NCBI RefSeq assembly: GCF_003946395.1
Contig: NZ_RHNZ01000009.1
Coordinates: forward strand, 49,259 to 113,258
From: Levilactobacillus fuyuanensis
GTDB lineage: Bacteria > Bacillota > Bacilli > Lactobacillales > Lactobacillaceae
Reading direction: 5' to 3'
DNA length: 64,000 nucleotides
Shown here: positions 18,617 to 27,297 of the stretch, one piece after another
Layout of the letters: each line of letters starts with the position of its first letter
How positions within the stretch are numbered: position 1 is the first letter of the stretch
The notes under the pieces: generated by a model
What the model was told of the DNA's origin: nothing
The model's input: only the letters and a program-made list of their open reading frames with translations
Database searches by the model: none
Program-made: the position numbers and the translations under genes

Positions 18617-19146
18617 TATTTGCGAGATTTCTTGTCTGCTGACTTCTTCTGAGCTAAGGCATCGAGTTTTTTTAGGTATTCATTCTCAATCTTTAACATC
18701 AAGTTTTCTTGTTTTAATTGCTTCAATTCATCGGCGGTACTGGAGTTATTGCGACTCTTTGAAGGCTTCGTTTGCTTATGTTTAGCCATGATTTTAGGCT
18801 TTCCTCGCTTCCGTTCAAGGCCAGCGATTCCTTGCTCCTCAAAGCGCTTCTCCCATTGCCAAATGGTGCTTGGCGAAGATAGATTGAAGTGCAGAGCCGT
18901 TACCGGAAGCGAGGCCTGATGTTGTTTTCTCCAGTTTAATACATCAACCTTGAACTGACTAGAATATTCTGGCTTCTGATCCTTCAGCTTCAATCCAGTT
19001 ATACCATATTTCCGGAAGCGACTAACCCAAAGAAGGATAGTTTCCTCCTTGCTGATACCATATTTTCTGGCCAATGAGGTTGATCCAACTCCGCTCAAAT
19101 ATTCAGTGACGACCTTAATTCTAAAATCTAAATCAAACTTAACCAT
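18616..19146 (-). CDS. IS3-family transposase OrfA (helix-turn-helix protein)
   Basis: The 176-residue OrfA has two helix-turn-helix segments (GSTSLARKYGISKEETILLW and ALHFNLSSPSTIWQWEKR) for inverted-repeat binding, and a C-terminal leucine-zipper-like stretch (ELKQLKQENLMLKIENEYLKK, read in part). Within the codons for EYLKKL, the minus-strand run of seven A plus C (18667-18673 as T on the plus strand) is a classic slippery site; a -1 shift there opens a frame that runs straight into orfB. ATG at 19146 is chosen over an in-frame codon at 19179, which lies within the terminal hairpin. Confidence 0.9.
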   Translation of the reverse strand: MVKFDLDFRIKVVTEYLSGVGSTSLARKYGISKEETILLWVSRFRKYGITGLKLKDQKPEYSSQFKVDVLNWRKQHQASLPVTALHFNLSSPSTIWQWEKRFEEQGIAGLERKRGKPKIMAKHKQTKPSKSRNNSSTADELKQLKQENLMLKIENEYLKKLDALAQKKSADKKSRK

Positions 19147-19308
19147 AGTAAAACCCCCAAGGTTGGACTTTCTGTCCAACCTTGGGGGTTCACTTCACGT
19201 GGTTGTTCTGGCCGCGAGTTTTTTTGTGAATAAGATCTGAGTATGAGAGGATGAGTGGGGGGTGTCTAAAAGATAAGCGGTAGATAATTGGTAATATTCA
19301 CACGACTA

Positions 19309-19540
19309 TTGGGGATGAAATCTAGCTTAGCCGGAGGAGGCCAGAGATGGCGTCAGCCGTGACAGTGCTGTTAGACCGGGCGATTGTTTCTTCCCGGCCT
19401 TACAGCACAAGACGCGTTTGGAAACTCGCCTGATTTTGGGCGAGGTTTCAAACCGAGCCGGAAGCCCGTCCTTTGGCTGCAGGCGGTCTCCACAGCGACA
19501 GAATCTCTGGCAGCCGCAGGCGACAAATTTCATCCCCCAC
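19309..19540 (+). repeat. Dispersed three-arm intergenic repeat, copy R4 (+)
   Basis: It occupies most of the gap between the IS and the next gene. Flanks TGGGGATGAAAT and ATTTCATCCCCCA pair. CCAGAGAT pairs with ATCTCTGG; arm 1 is GTGCTGTTAGACCGGG against CCCGGCCTTACAGCAC; arm 2 is TTTGGAAACTCGCC against GGCGAGGTTTCAAA. The right end faces the peptidase gene at 19634. Confidence 0.87.
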
Positions 19541-19633
19541 GTAGGAATTCGTTGCAGTCGTCGCTTGTATTTAAGCCGCGGTTCCTTTAGAATTAAACAC
19601 CGATTAGTATTTTGCTAGAGGAGGCAATAGCGC

Positions 19634-20914
19634 GTGCATTTTCGCATAAAAGATGGGGTAACCTTGGACTTGTTACCCACAAAACAATTTAAAACTATTG
19701 GGATCAAGGTGGACTTCGTGGCACCACTTCAAGCCACGGCCATCACGGCCCGCGCACTGTTGGCTCAGGTATTAGAGACCAGTACGGCGGCTTATCCCAC
19801 GCAGAAGGCACTTGCTCGGGAGCTTTCTCGGCTCTATGGGGCCAGCTTCGGTATCAGTGTCATCAAGTTAGGGACAAAGCACGTGATTCGCTTGACGTGC
19901 TCACTCGTTGACGAACAATACTTGGATAACTTTAACGACCAGCAACCACTGTTTGAGCAGGGGATGGCCTTATTAAAGGAAGTGTTGTTCGCACCATTGC
20001 TGCCTGATGGGAACTTTGATCCGATGATCTTTACCCAACAACGGCAAAATCTATTAACGGCAATTAAATCATTAGATGATGACAAACAATATTTGGCCAA
20101 CCGGCGGCTTCAAGAGCTGTTATTCACCGGTCAGCCAACTCAGGCCATGAGTGCGCTGGGGGATACCCACGTGTTAAATGACCTTTCCGCAGCCGACGTG
20201 CTCGGCACCTATCACGACATGTTAGCCAATGACGCTGTCCACGTGGCGGTGGTTGGTGATGTCGATGAGGACCGCGCCCAGGCTGCGATGGCGGATTGGC
20301 CTTTAGCCGACCGCACGATCACGGACGCAACGCCTTACTATCGATGGTCATTGGGTGATCACGTTCAGAATGGAGACGACGAAGCGCCCGTGGTTCAGGC
20401 TAAATTAAACTTGGCCTATCACCTGCCAATTTATCGAGACGATGCCGACTTCATGGCGGCCGTTGTCTTTAATGCGGCCTTTGGTGGCACGCCACTTTCC
20501 CTGCTGTTTACCAATGTGCGTGAGAAGGCCAGTCTGGCCTATTACGCCAGCAGTGGGTACAATCCGTTCACGGGGACGCTCAGTGTGCAGACCGGGATTC
20601 AGGCAGAGAACCAACAGCGTGTTGAGGCAATTATCGCTGAACAGCTCAAGGCGGTTCAACAGGGGAATCTTTCCGAAAATTTACTGGCTGAAGTGAAGGC
20701 GAGTCTTTTAAATGCGCGTTTGGCTGCGTTGGATAGTCCACAGCGCCGCTTGACTGGGCTGCTGAACACACAGTTGACCCATTTACATGAACCATTGGCA
20801 GAGTGGCAGAAGAAGCTGGATGCCATTACCGTGGCGGATGTCGCGCGGGTGGCCCAACAGGTAACCTTACAGGCAACGTATTGTTTACATGGAGGTGTGC
20901 AGGGTGCTAAGTAA
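19634..20914 (+). CDS. M16-family peptidase-like protein without zinc motif (YmfF-like)
   Basis: The 426-residue protein has the M16 (insulinase/processing peptidase) fold pattern: an N-terminal peptidase-like domain and a C-terminal domain with the R-Y type segment FTNVREKASLAYYASSGY. The HXXEH zinc motif is absent; RALLAQVLETS stands in its place. It pairs with the next gene, which keeps HFLEH, so the two probably work as a catalytic and a non-catalytic half. Start GTG at 19634 follows GAGGAGG. The order of two M16 genes, rodZ and pgsA matches ymfF-ymfH-ymfM-pgsA of Bacillus. The physiological substrate is not known to me. Confidence 0.88.
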   Translation: MHFRIKDGVTLDLLPTKQFKTIGIKVDFVAPLQATAITARALLAQVLETSTAAYPTQKALARELSRLYGASFGISVIKLGTKHVIRLTCSLVDEQYLDNFNDQQPLFEQGMALLKEVLFAPLLPDGNFDPMIFTQQRQNLLTAIKSLDDDKQYLANRRLQELLFTGQPTQAMSALGDTHVLNDLSAADVLGTYHDMLANDAVHVAVVGDVDEDRAQAAMADWPLADRTITDATPYYRWSLGDHVQNGDDEAPVVQAKLNLAYHLPIYRDDADFMAAVVFNAAFGGTPLSLLFTNVREKASLAYYASSGYNPFTGTLSVQTGIQAENQQRVEAIIAEQLKAVQQGNLSENLLAEVKASLLNARLAALDSPQRRLTGLLNTQLTHLHEPLAEWQKKLDAITVADVARVAQQVTLQATYCLHGGVQGAK

Positions 20915-22193
20915 GAAAACGTATGACCGGTTAGGCGAAACGGTTTACCAAACAACTTTAACGAACGGGCTGAAGGTCTTGATGGTGCCCAAGGCAGGCT
21001 TCCACAAGACGTTTGCCATCATGACGACCGATTATGGTGCCATGGACAATGAATTTGTACCGCGGGGACAGACAGCGCCCGTCCGGTTCCCCGATGGGAT
21101 TGCCCACTTCTTGGAACACAAGCTCTTTGAAAAAAAAGATCACGACGCTTTCGACTTATTTGGCAAGTATGGGGCCAGTGCGAATGCCTTTACCGGCTTC
21201 ACGCAGACCAGCTACCTCTTTGCTACGACCAGTCACCTCAAGGAAAACTTGGAGATTCTGCTCGACTTTGTGCAGGACCCCTACTTTACGGCGGCCACGG
21301 TCAACAAGGAAAAGGGCATTATTGGCCAGGAAATTCAAATGTACGATGATGATCCGGGCTGGCAAAGTTACTTTGGCATGATCGGCCACCTCTACCCCAA
21401 GGAACCGCTACACATTGACATTGCGGGGACGGTCGACTCTATCGATAAGATTACGGCCGATGACCTTTACGCGGCCTACAATACCTTTTATCACCCAAGT
21501 AATATGAATCTGATTATCGTGGGCCAGTTGGATCCCGAGAAGGCGTTGGCCTGGATCACGGCTAACCAGGACGCCAAGACCTTTGCGCCTAACGAACCGA
21601 TTACGCGGATTCCATCAGCGCAGGCGCAACCAGCCGATATCGTGCCAACAACGACACGGCATTTAACGTTGACACGGCCTAAGGTCAACATTGGCTTGCG
21701 GGGTTTCGATGAGGTGCCAGCCGGCCGAGATGGCTTAACTTACAGTGTGGCCGTTTCCCTGATGTTCGACCTGTTATTTAACGATACCGGGGATAACTAC
21801 TTGCGGTTGTACGATGCCAATGTGATCGATGACAGCTTTGGCTATGATTTCCAAGTCCAACGGGGGGCGCACTTCGCTCAGCTGGCAGGGGACACCGACC
21901 AACCGGAACAGTTTGCCAGCGAGTTGACGGCCATTCTCAAGGATGCGCCCGCCCAACTCGCCGCTGCCAAGCCACAGTTTGATTTGGTCAAACGCGAAGC
22001 CATCGGGCGGATCGTTGGGGCCATCAACTCTGTGGAAGGCATCGCCAACCAGTACGATGGGCCACTCTTCGATGGGGCCACCATCTTTGACGAGCTAGCG
22101 ATTCTGGAACAATTGACCTTTGACGAGCTGTTAACGGCAGCCAAGGCCTTCTTGGATCAGAGTCAGTCGACAGTTTATACGATTTTGCCCTAA
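20904..22193 (+). CDS. M16-family zinc peptidase (YmfH-like)
   Basis: This 429-residue protein is the catalytic member of the pair. The inverted zinc motif HFLEH is at residues 68-72, and the third ligand lies in KGIIGQEIQMYDDDPGW. The C-terminal half contains the second M16 domain. GTG at 20904 is preferred because GGAGGT lies 7 bases upstream; the ATG at 20889 overlaps that ribosome site. It overlaps the upstream gene by 11 bases, which implies translational coupling and matched amounts of the two proteins. Confidence 0.9.
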   Translation: MLSKKTYDRLGETVYQTTLTNGLKVLMVPKAGFHKTFAIMTTDYGAMDNEFVPRGQTAPVRFPDGIAHFLEHKLFEKKDHDAFDLFGKYGASANAFTGFTQTSYLFATTSHLKENLEILLDFVQDPYFTAATVNKEKGIIGQEIQMYDDDPGWQSYFGMIGHLYPKEPLHIDIAGTVDSIDKITADDLYAAYNTFYHPSNMNLIIVGQLDPEKALAWITANQDAKTFAPNEPITRIPSAQAQPADIVPTTTRHLTLTRPKVNIGLRGFDEVPAGRDGLTYSVAVSLMFDLLFNDTGDNYLRLYDANVIDDSFGYDFQVQRGAHFAQLAGDTDQPEQFASELTAILKDAPAQLAAAKPQFDLVKREAIGRIVGAINSVEGIANQYDGPLFDGATIFDELAILEQLTFDELLTAAKAFLDQSQSTVYTILP

Positions 22194-22256
22194 CTGGAGT
22201 TTAAGAAACAGTTAAATCATGAATTCTGGGGCCTGTCGCTGAAAATGATCGGGTGC

Positions 22257-22268
22257 CTATGCTATACT
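22257..22268 (+). promoter_or_regulatory. Extended -10 promoter of rodZ
   Basis: CTATGCTATACT contains TGC directly before TATACT (22263-22268), 38 bases upstream of the rodZ ATG; no convincing -35 hexamer is seen. Confidence 0.5.
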
Positions 22269-22305
22269 GCTAGTAGAGAAATTTTGAACAGGTGGAGAAT
22301 TAAAA

Positions 22306-23250
22306 ATGAGTGAAAACAAAATAACATTGGGGAAAACCCTCCGCGACGCCCGGATTGCTAAGGGCTTCACGCTGGATGACCTGCAACAGACGACTAAAAT
22401 CCAAAAGCGGTACCTCATTGCGATTGAGGACCAAAACTTTGATGAACTTCCCGGCGACTTTTACGTCCGGGCATTCATCAAGCAATATGCGGACATGGTC
22501 GACTTGGACGGCGCAGAACTCTTAAAGCAATTTGACAGCGCGCTGCCTAGTACGCAGACGCAGGAGTATGTGGACAAGGTCAACGAAAACAATCCGGAGA
22601 CCCGTTCACAACAACGGAAGGTCGATGACCGTTACGTTAAGCTACGGCGGACGATTCCAGTGATCGGAATCGTTATTGTTGTGCTCGTCGTATTGGTCGG
22701 TATCTGGGTTGCTGCTTCCCACAATGGAAGTAGCACCAAGAAGGACAACGTTGACAGCAGTTCTGTCAGTGTATCCGGCAGTTCTAACAAGTCTTCTAGC
22801 AGCAGTTCGAAGTCTAGCAGCACGTCCTCTAAGTCTTCTTCCAAGAAGACCAAGACGCCTAGCTTCAAACAATTGAGCACGACGACTTCTGGTTCAACTT
22901 GGGAAATGAAGAACGCTTCATCCAAGCCAAAGGTTGCCTTGTCTGCTTCTAGTAGTGCATGGGTTGCCGTTAGTGTTGGCGGCGCAACGACTTGGCAAGG
23001 GACTTTGTCTTCAGCAACGTCTCACACGATGACCATCCCAAGTTCCGCAACGAGTGTAACCTTTAAGTTCGGGAATGCTCCTGAAACGAAGGTTAAGGTC
23101 GATGGCAAGACGTTTGACTTTACGTCAGCCACGGCGACGAGTTCAGCTACTAGCAGCTCATCCTCTGATACGACGACTACGACAACGAGCTCCAGCTCAA
23201 GCACGACAACGACGAGTCAAGTTCAGACGGTTACTTTGGAATTCAAATAA
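22306..23250 (+). CDS. rodZ: Cytoskeleton protein RodZ (YmfM-like)
   Basis: RodZ links MreB filaments to the membrane and wall machinery. The 314-residue protein has an N-terminal Cro-type helix-turn-helix domain (LGKTLRDARIAKGFTLDDLQ to about residue 80), a basic segment, one membrane helix (about residues 108-130, IPVIGIVIVVLVVLVGIWVA), a long Ser/Lys linker, and a C-terminal DUF4115-type beta domain. A second low-complexity Ser/Thr tract lies near the C-terminus. ATG at 22306 follows AGGTGGAG. Its partner mreB is encoded 12 kb upstream. Confidence 0.92.
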   Translation: MSENKITLGKTLRDARIAKGFTLDDLQQTTKIQKRYLIAIEDQNFDELPGDFYVRAFIKQYADMVDLDGAELLKQFDSALPSTQTQEYVDKVNENNPETRSQQRKVDDRYVKLRRTIPVIGIVIVVLVVLVGIWVAASHNGSSTKKDNVDSSSVSVSGSSNKSSSSSSKSSSTSSKSSSKKTKTPSFKQLSTTTSGSTWEMKNASSKPKVALSASSSAWVAVSVGGATTWQGTLSSATSHTMTIPSSATSVTFKFGNAPETKVKVDGKTFDFTSATATSSATSSSSSDTTTTTTSSSSSTTTTSQVQTVTLEFK

Positions 23251-23251
23251 T

Positions 23252-23292
23252 GAAGAAGCGGGTCGGTCCGTGGCGACCGCCTCGCTTTTTTC
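23252..23292 (+). terminator. Terminator-like hairpin after rodZ
   Basis: AAGCGGGTCGGTC can pair imperfectly with GCGACCGCCTCGCTT, followed by six T. It sits between rodZ and pgsA, so read-through to pgsA may be partial. Confidence 0.6.
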
Positions 23293-23320
23293 GTGAGAGA
23301 TGTTTAAGGAGGAAAAGTTC

Positions 23321-23908
23321 GTGAACGTACCAAATCGCTTAACCATTATGCGGATCATTTTGATTCCTGTATTTCTATTGTTACTAGTCCTACCCCTGAA
23401 CTGGGGAAGTGTTGTGTGGCTCGGAACCTCGATTCCAGTCACCCAAATCTGGGGGGCTATCGTCTTTGCCGTGGCCTCAATCACCGACTTCTTGGATGGT
23501 CAGATTGCTCGGCGACAACATTTGGTCACTAACTTCGGAAAATTCGCCGATCCATTGGCGGATAAGATGATCGTCATGACGGCCTTCATCTTGCTGGTCG
23601 ACATGGGGGCCATTCCCGCTTGGGGGGCCGCAATCATTGTCTGCCGTGAGCTAGCCGTGACCGGTTTGCGTTTGATCGTTGTGGAGACTGGAGGTCGCGT
23701 ATTGGCCGCTGCTTGGCCAGGGAAGATCAAGACCACCACGCAAATGGTGGGGATCATTCTCCTGTTGTTGAATAACATTGGTTTTGCGACGATTCACATT
23801 CCAATGGCGCTGATCTTCTTCTACATTTGCTTATTCTTCACGATTTACTCTGGAATCGACTACTTTGTGCAGAACCGGCAAGTCTTCGCCGACTCCTCCG
23901 CAGAATAA
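23321..23908 (+). CDS. pgsA: CDP-diacylglycerol-glycerol-3-phosphate 3-phosphatidyltransferase
   Basis: PgsA makes phosphatidylglycerol phosphate, the committed step to phosphatidylglycerol and cardiolipin in the membrane. The 195-residue protein is polytopic and has the full CDP-alcohol phosphotransferase motif: DG, AR, then G, and two further Asp in DFLDGQIARRQ and FGKFADPLADK. GTG at 23321 is chosen because AAGGAGG lies 8 bases upstream; an in-frame ATG at 23300 lies before that ribosome site. It starts with the typical NVPNRLTIMRI. Confidence 0.95.
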   Translation: MNVPNRLTIMRIILIPVFLLLLVLPLNWGSVVWLGTSIPVTQIWGAIVFAVASITDFLDGQIARRQHLVTNFGKFADPLADKMIVMTAFILLVDMGAIPAWGAAIIVCRELAVTGLRLIVVETGGRVLAAAWPGKIKTTTQMVGIILLLLNNIGFATIHIPMALIFFYICLFFTIYSGIDYFVQNRQVFADSSAE

Positions 23909-23923
23909 CGGTTTTAATCTCTG

Positions 23924-24113
23924 CTATTGCCTCCGAGCTGGTGAAAATGGGCCGGGTCGCTGAGGGCGGACGTTGGAAGCCAGAGAGCGGTCTTCCAACT
24001 GAACTTTGAGCCTCTGAGAAGCGCGTCTCAAAGTTCCCAATTCTCTAACCGGCCTAAAGCGCCGCTAAGAGAATTCCCACAGCTGAGCCCATTTTCACCA
24101 ACTCTGCGGCTTA
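23924..24113 (-). repeat. Dispersed three-arm intergenic repeat, divergent copy R5 (-)
   Basis: Its sequence is mostly unlike the other copies but the architecture is the same. The closing stem is a perfect 13-bp pair, GGTGAAAATGGGC (23940-23952) with GCCCATTTTCACC (24087-24099). The three arms are TTGGAAG..CTTCCAA (with the bulged A of arm 3), AACTTTGAG..CTCAAAGTT, and AATTCTCTAACCGGC..GCCGCTAAGAGAATT. The copy begins 16 bases after the pgsA stop. Confidence 0.8.
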
Positions 24114-24226
24114 CATGGGCTTAAAACGTGATTGGTTCGTCTCTGCCGGAAAGTTAGTTTAACGGTGAACATGTGGATTGACCACGTGTGTTTCACGATA
24201 ATATTCAATTCATTCTGTAGCTAGAT

Positions 24227-24262
24227 CTGATAACCTCCGTCGATTCGTTTGACGGGGGTTAT
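24227..24262 (+). terminator. Terminator-like hairpin downstream of repeat R5
   Basis: GATAACCTCCGTC pairs with GACGGGGGTTATC; the tail TTGGCTTTAT is only moderately T-rich. It may end pgsA transcripts. The next 100 bases show no feature. Confidence 0.6.
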
Positions 24263-24380
24263 CTTGGCTTTATCGTTAATTTTTTGGGTGACTCTTCGCG
24301 CACACACTTCTGGAATCCTCTCAAAAAAATGCCGTATTTTGAATGTAATTGCCAGTGATTTTTGGCCACCGGTGTTATGC

Positions 24381-24480
24381 TGGAGTCTGTAATTGAAAAA
24401 TTAAATGAGAAGCCTAGCACGCGGTTCTATAACGCGACGGGTGATCAAAGTCTTGCCCGATAGGCCGTGTGGCTAGTTGA
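24381..24480 (+). ncRNA. Possible structured leader RNA upstream of cinA
   Basis: A TGTTATGCT extended -10 at about 24373-24381 is followed by a region that can fold as a three-way junction: GCCTA (24413 region) with TAGGC closes two hairpins, GCG..CGC and CGGG..CCCG. A 23-codon frame (MRSLARGSITRR..) overlaps it but lacks a ribosome site. I do not recognise a known riboswitch class; no terminator follows. Confidence 0.3.
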
Positions 24481-24548
24481 AGCGGGTTTGACTAAATGAG
24501 AAGAAAAAATTTTTAAAAAAACTTTGGGTGTTTGACGTTTAATTTCGA

Positions 24549-24564
24549 TTTTTTTACGGAGTTA
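24549..24564 (+). promoter_or_regulatory. Candidate competence (SigH/ComX-type) box upstream of cinA
   Basis: TTTTTTTACGGAGTTA, identical over 16 bases to the box before radC (9621-9636). It ends 27 bases before the cinA ATG. cinA-recA is a ComX-driven late competence operon in streptococci. Confidence 0.5.
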
Positions 24565-24591
24565 AGTTAAGTAACCTGCAGGAGGGGTAAC

Positions 24592-25842
24592 ATGCAAGCG
24601 GAAATTATTGCGGTTGGGACTGAAATCTTGCTGGGGCAAGTGGTGGATACGAACTCGGCCTATATCGCGCAAGGATTGGCGGATGCCGGGATTGAAGTCT
24701 ACTACCATTCTTTGGTAGGCGACAACGCCGATCGGTTGACGACTGTGGTCAATCAGGCGCGGTCGCGTAGTGATCTGGTGGTCATCAGTGGGGGCCTCGG
24801 ACCGACTAAGGATGACTTGACGAAACAAACGGTGGCACAGCTGTTGGGTGTTAAATTAGTTGAGGATGCACCAGCCATGGCCAAGATTCAGCAACACTTC
24901 GCCACGACCGGCCAAAAATTGACCCCTAACAATCGCCTGCAGGCACTTTACTTGGCAGGCAGCACACTGCTTAAGAACAGCACCGGGATGGCTGTAGGGT
25001 CCTTCTATCGCGATCCTAATGGGGCAGATCTGATGCTGTTACCTGGGCCACCAAGTGAATTGGAACCTATGTTTGAAAATGAGGCGTTACCCCTGCTGAA
25101 ACAAGCTTATCGGCGTCAAGAATTTTTGGTATCACGAGTCTTGCGATTCTTCGGCATCGGTGAGGCGGACTTAGTGACTCAGCTGGCCGATCTGATCGAC
25201 GAACAGACGAATCCAACGATTGCACCTTATGCCAAGGTCAACGAGGTCACGTTACGTTTGACGGCCGCGGCACCATCCACGGCGGCGGGTAATCAGCTGT
25301 TGGCCGACATGACGGCGACGATTCAGAGCCGCGTTGGAGATTTTCTCTACGGCTATGGTGATGACAACAGCCTGGCACAGGTCGTGGTCAACACGCTTAT
25401 TGATCGACATCTGACCATTACGGCGGCGGAGAGTTTGACCGCTGGTAAGTTTCAGAGCACCCTGGGGGATGTCCCCGGCGTCTCAGCTGTCTTTCCGGGT
25501 GGTTTTGTAACCTATGCCAATGAGGCCAAACGCGACCTGTTGGGTATTCCACAACAGGTTATCGACACGGACGGTGTGGTTAGCGAGCACACGGCGCAAG
25601 AGATGGCAGAACGGTCACGCCAGAAGCTGGACACGGACTTTGCACTGAGCTTCACCGGTGTTGCAGGTCCAGATGACCTCGAGGGCCAGCCTGCCGGGAC
25701 GGTTTGGTTGGGCTTAGCGCAACGTCATCAGGCGCCACAGGCGAAGTTGGTCCATTTGACCGGTAATCGGGCGAAGGTTCGGGAACGAGCCGTGATGCAG
25801 GCCCTGGATTGGCTACGACGGATTTTACGAGATCAAAAATAA
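24592..25842 (+). CDS. cinA: Competence/damage-inducible protein CinA
   Basis: The 416-residue protein has the N-terminal MoaB/MogA-like domain (AEIIAVGTEILLGQVVDTNS, then GGLGPTKDDLT) and the C-terminal nicotinamide-nucleotide amidohydrolase domain (TITAAESLTAGKFQSTLGDVPG and SFTGVAGPDDLEGQPAGTV). CinA-type enzymes act on NMN and related pyrophosphates; the gene is induced with recA during competence in streptococci. ATG at 24592 follows GCAGGAGGGG. recA follows 89 bases later. Confidence 0.95.
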   Translation: MQAEIIAVGTEILLGQVVDTNSAYIAQGLADAGIEVYYHSLVGDNADRLTTVVNQARSRSDLVVISGGLGPTKDDLTKQTVAQLLGVKLVEDAPAMAKIQQHFATTGQKLTPNNRLQALYLAGSTLLKNSTGMAVGSFYRDPNGADLMLLPGPPSELEPMFENEALPLLKQAYRRQEFLVSRVLRFFGIGEADLVTQLADLIDEQTNPTIAPYAKVNEVTLRLTAAAPSTAAGNQLLADMTATIQSRVGDFLYGYGDDNSLAQVVVNTLIDRHLTITAAESLTAGKFQSTLGDVPGVSAVFPGGFVTYANEAKRDLLGIPQQVIDTDGVVSEHTAQEMAERSRQKLDTDFALSFTGVAGPDDLEGQPAGTVWLGLAQRHQAPQAKLVHLTGNRAKVRERAVMQALDWLRRILRDQK

Positions 25843-25931
25843 AGGGAACAATTGTTCTCTTTTTACTTGATTTTTGACGAACATATCGGTATAGTATTAC
25901 TTGAAATGTAACGCACCTAAGGAGGATTTTG

Positions 25932-27050
25932 ATGGCTGACGAACGACAAGCGGCGCTGGACAAAGCGCTGAAGAAAATTGAAAAAGACTTTGGTAAAGGC
26001 TCCATTATGCGGTTAGGCGACAATACTAATATGCAGGTGGAGACTGTGCCTTCTGGCTCGTTAGCCCTTGATGTGGCTTTGGGAGTCGGTGGCTATCCTC
26101 GTGGACGAATCGTGGAAATCTACGGACCAGAATCTTCAGGGAAGACCACGGTAGCTTTACACGCGGTCGCTGAAGTTCAGAAGCGTGGCGGGACAGCAGC
26201 TTATATTGATGCTGAAAACGCCCTGGATCCAGCCTACGCAACGGCATTGGGTGTCGACATTGACAGTCTCTTGCTGTCACAACCAGATACTGGTGAACAA
26301 GGGCTGGAAATTGCAGATGCTCTGATTTCTAGTGGTGCCGTTGACATCGTGGTCGTGGATTCCGTGGCCGCATTGGTTCCTCGAGCTGAAATCGAAGGTG
26401 AAATGGGTGACGCCCACGTTGGTTTACAAGCGCGGATGATGTCCCAAGCCTTACGGAAGCTCTCCGGTTCAATCAACAAGACAAAGACGATTGCCCTGTT
26501 TATTAACCAAATTCGGGAAAAAGTTGGGGTTATGTTTGGTAACCCCGAAACCACGCCTGGTGGTCGGGCACTGAAGTTCTATGCCACTGTTCGGTTGGAA
26601 GTTCGCCGGGCAGAGCAGATCAAGGACGGGACCGATGTTATCGGTAACCGGACGCGAATCAAGGTCGTTAAGAACAAGGTGGCTTCACCATTCAAGCGGG
26701 CTGAAGTCGACATCATGTATGGTCAAGGAATTTCTCAGACCGGTGAACTCTTAGATATGGCGGTTGAAAAAGATATCGTCGACAAGAGTGGGTCTTGGTA
26801 CTCTTACGGTGAAGACCGGATTGGCCAAGGACGTGAAAATGCTAAGCAGTATCTGGCTGATCACCCTGACATGATGGCTGAGGTTAATACGCGGGTTCGG
26901 ACGGCGTATGGGGTTAACGTCGATGGCGACGAGACACCAGCACCAAAGAAGGCCGATGCCGCCAAGGACGAGAACAAGTCCAAGAAGGATGGCAAGAAGC
27001 CAGCAACCCAACAAAGTGAATTGATTCCCAACAAGCCGCAAGGTAAGTAG
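25932..27050 (+). CDS. recA: Recombinase RecA
   Basis: RecA forms filaments on single-stranded DNA for homologous recombination and stimulates LexA self-cleavage. The 372-residue protein has Walker [10 protein letters not shown] at residues 65-73, the L1/L2 loops (EIEGEMGD and [14 protein letters not shown]) and a Lys/Asp-rich C-terminal tail. ATG at 25932 follows AGGAGGATTTTG. Upstream, TTGACG (25874) overlaps a half-site CGAACATAT (25878-25886); the second LexA half is poor. recA may be read both from this region and from cinA. Confidence 0.98.
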   Translation: MADERQAALDKALKKIEKDFGKGSIMRLGDNTNMQVETVPSGSLALDVALGVGGYPRGRIVEIYGPESSGKTTVALHAVAEVQKRGGTAAYIDAENALDPAYATALGVDIDSLLLSQPDTGEQGLEIADALISSGAVDIVVVDSVAALVPRAEIEGEMGDAHVGLQARMMSQALRKLSGSINKTKTIALFINQIREKVGVMFGNPETTPGGRALKFYATVRLEVRRAEQIKDGTDVIGNRTRIKVVKNKVASPFKRAEVDIMYGQGISQTGELLDMAVEKDIVDKSGSWYSYGEDRIGQGRENAKQYLADHPDMMAEVNTRVRTAYGVNVDGDETPAPKKADAAKDENKSKKDGKKPATQQSELIPNKPQGK

Positions 27051-27056
27051 GGCATA

Positions 27057-27086
27057 AGGTTCGGGACGTAGGTTCCGAACCTTTTT
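27057..27086 (+). terminator. Terminator of recA
   Basis: AGGTTCGG pairs with CCGAACCT across a 10-base loop and is followed by T5. The remaining 200 bases to rny hold no gene. Confidence 0.9.
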
Positions 27087-27297
27087 CATACCCCGATGGC
27101 ACAGCGGGAAACGACTGGGTGTCGTTGATAGAAACACCGACAACACGAGAATGGCGAAATTGGCAGCACTTTCCGAGGAGTTTAGTTGACAGCGTTGATG
27201 GCAACCATTAAAATTGAAGTTGCGTCAGTTATCATATCAACATCTTGAAAAGTCTGATTTTTAAATTAGTCATTTTTGATGATGCGGAGGTGGAATC

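Larger units (their letters stand above)
17704..19197 (-). mobile_element. IS3-family (IS150-like) insertion sequence, 1494 bp
   Basis: The terminal inverted repeats begin TGAAGTGAACCC and continue into AGTTGGACA / GGTTGGACA (17704 onward and inward from 19197). The element is flanked by a 3-bp direct repeat CGT (17701-17703 and 19198-19200), the size of duplication typical of IS3 elements. It carries overlapping orfA and orfB on the minus strand. Near the right end CCCCCAAGGTTGGAC pairs perfectly with GTCCAACCTTGGGGG (about 19153-19187), a strong hairpin ahead of orfA that could block read-through transcription. orfB has an in-frame stop, so this copy is probably not active on its own. Confidence 0.92.

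Noticed and set aside
24405..24476. 23-codon small gene upstream of cinA
   Set aside because: It has no ribosome site, and its bases fall in predicted stems, so it is kept only as a note to the possible leader RNA.
25874..25900. Full LexA box on the recA promoter
   Set aside because: Only the half-site CGAACATAT is good; the second half (CGGTA) does not match.
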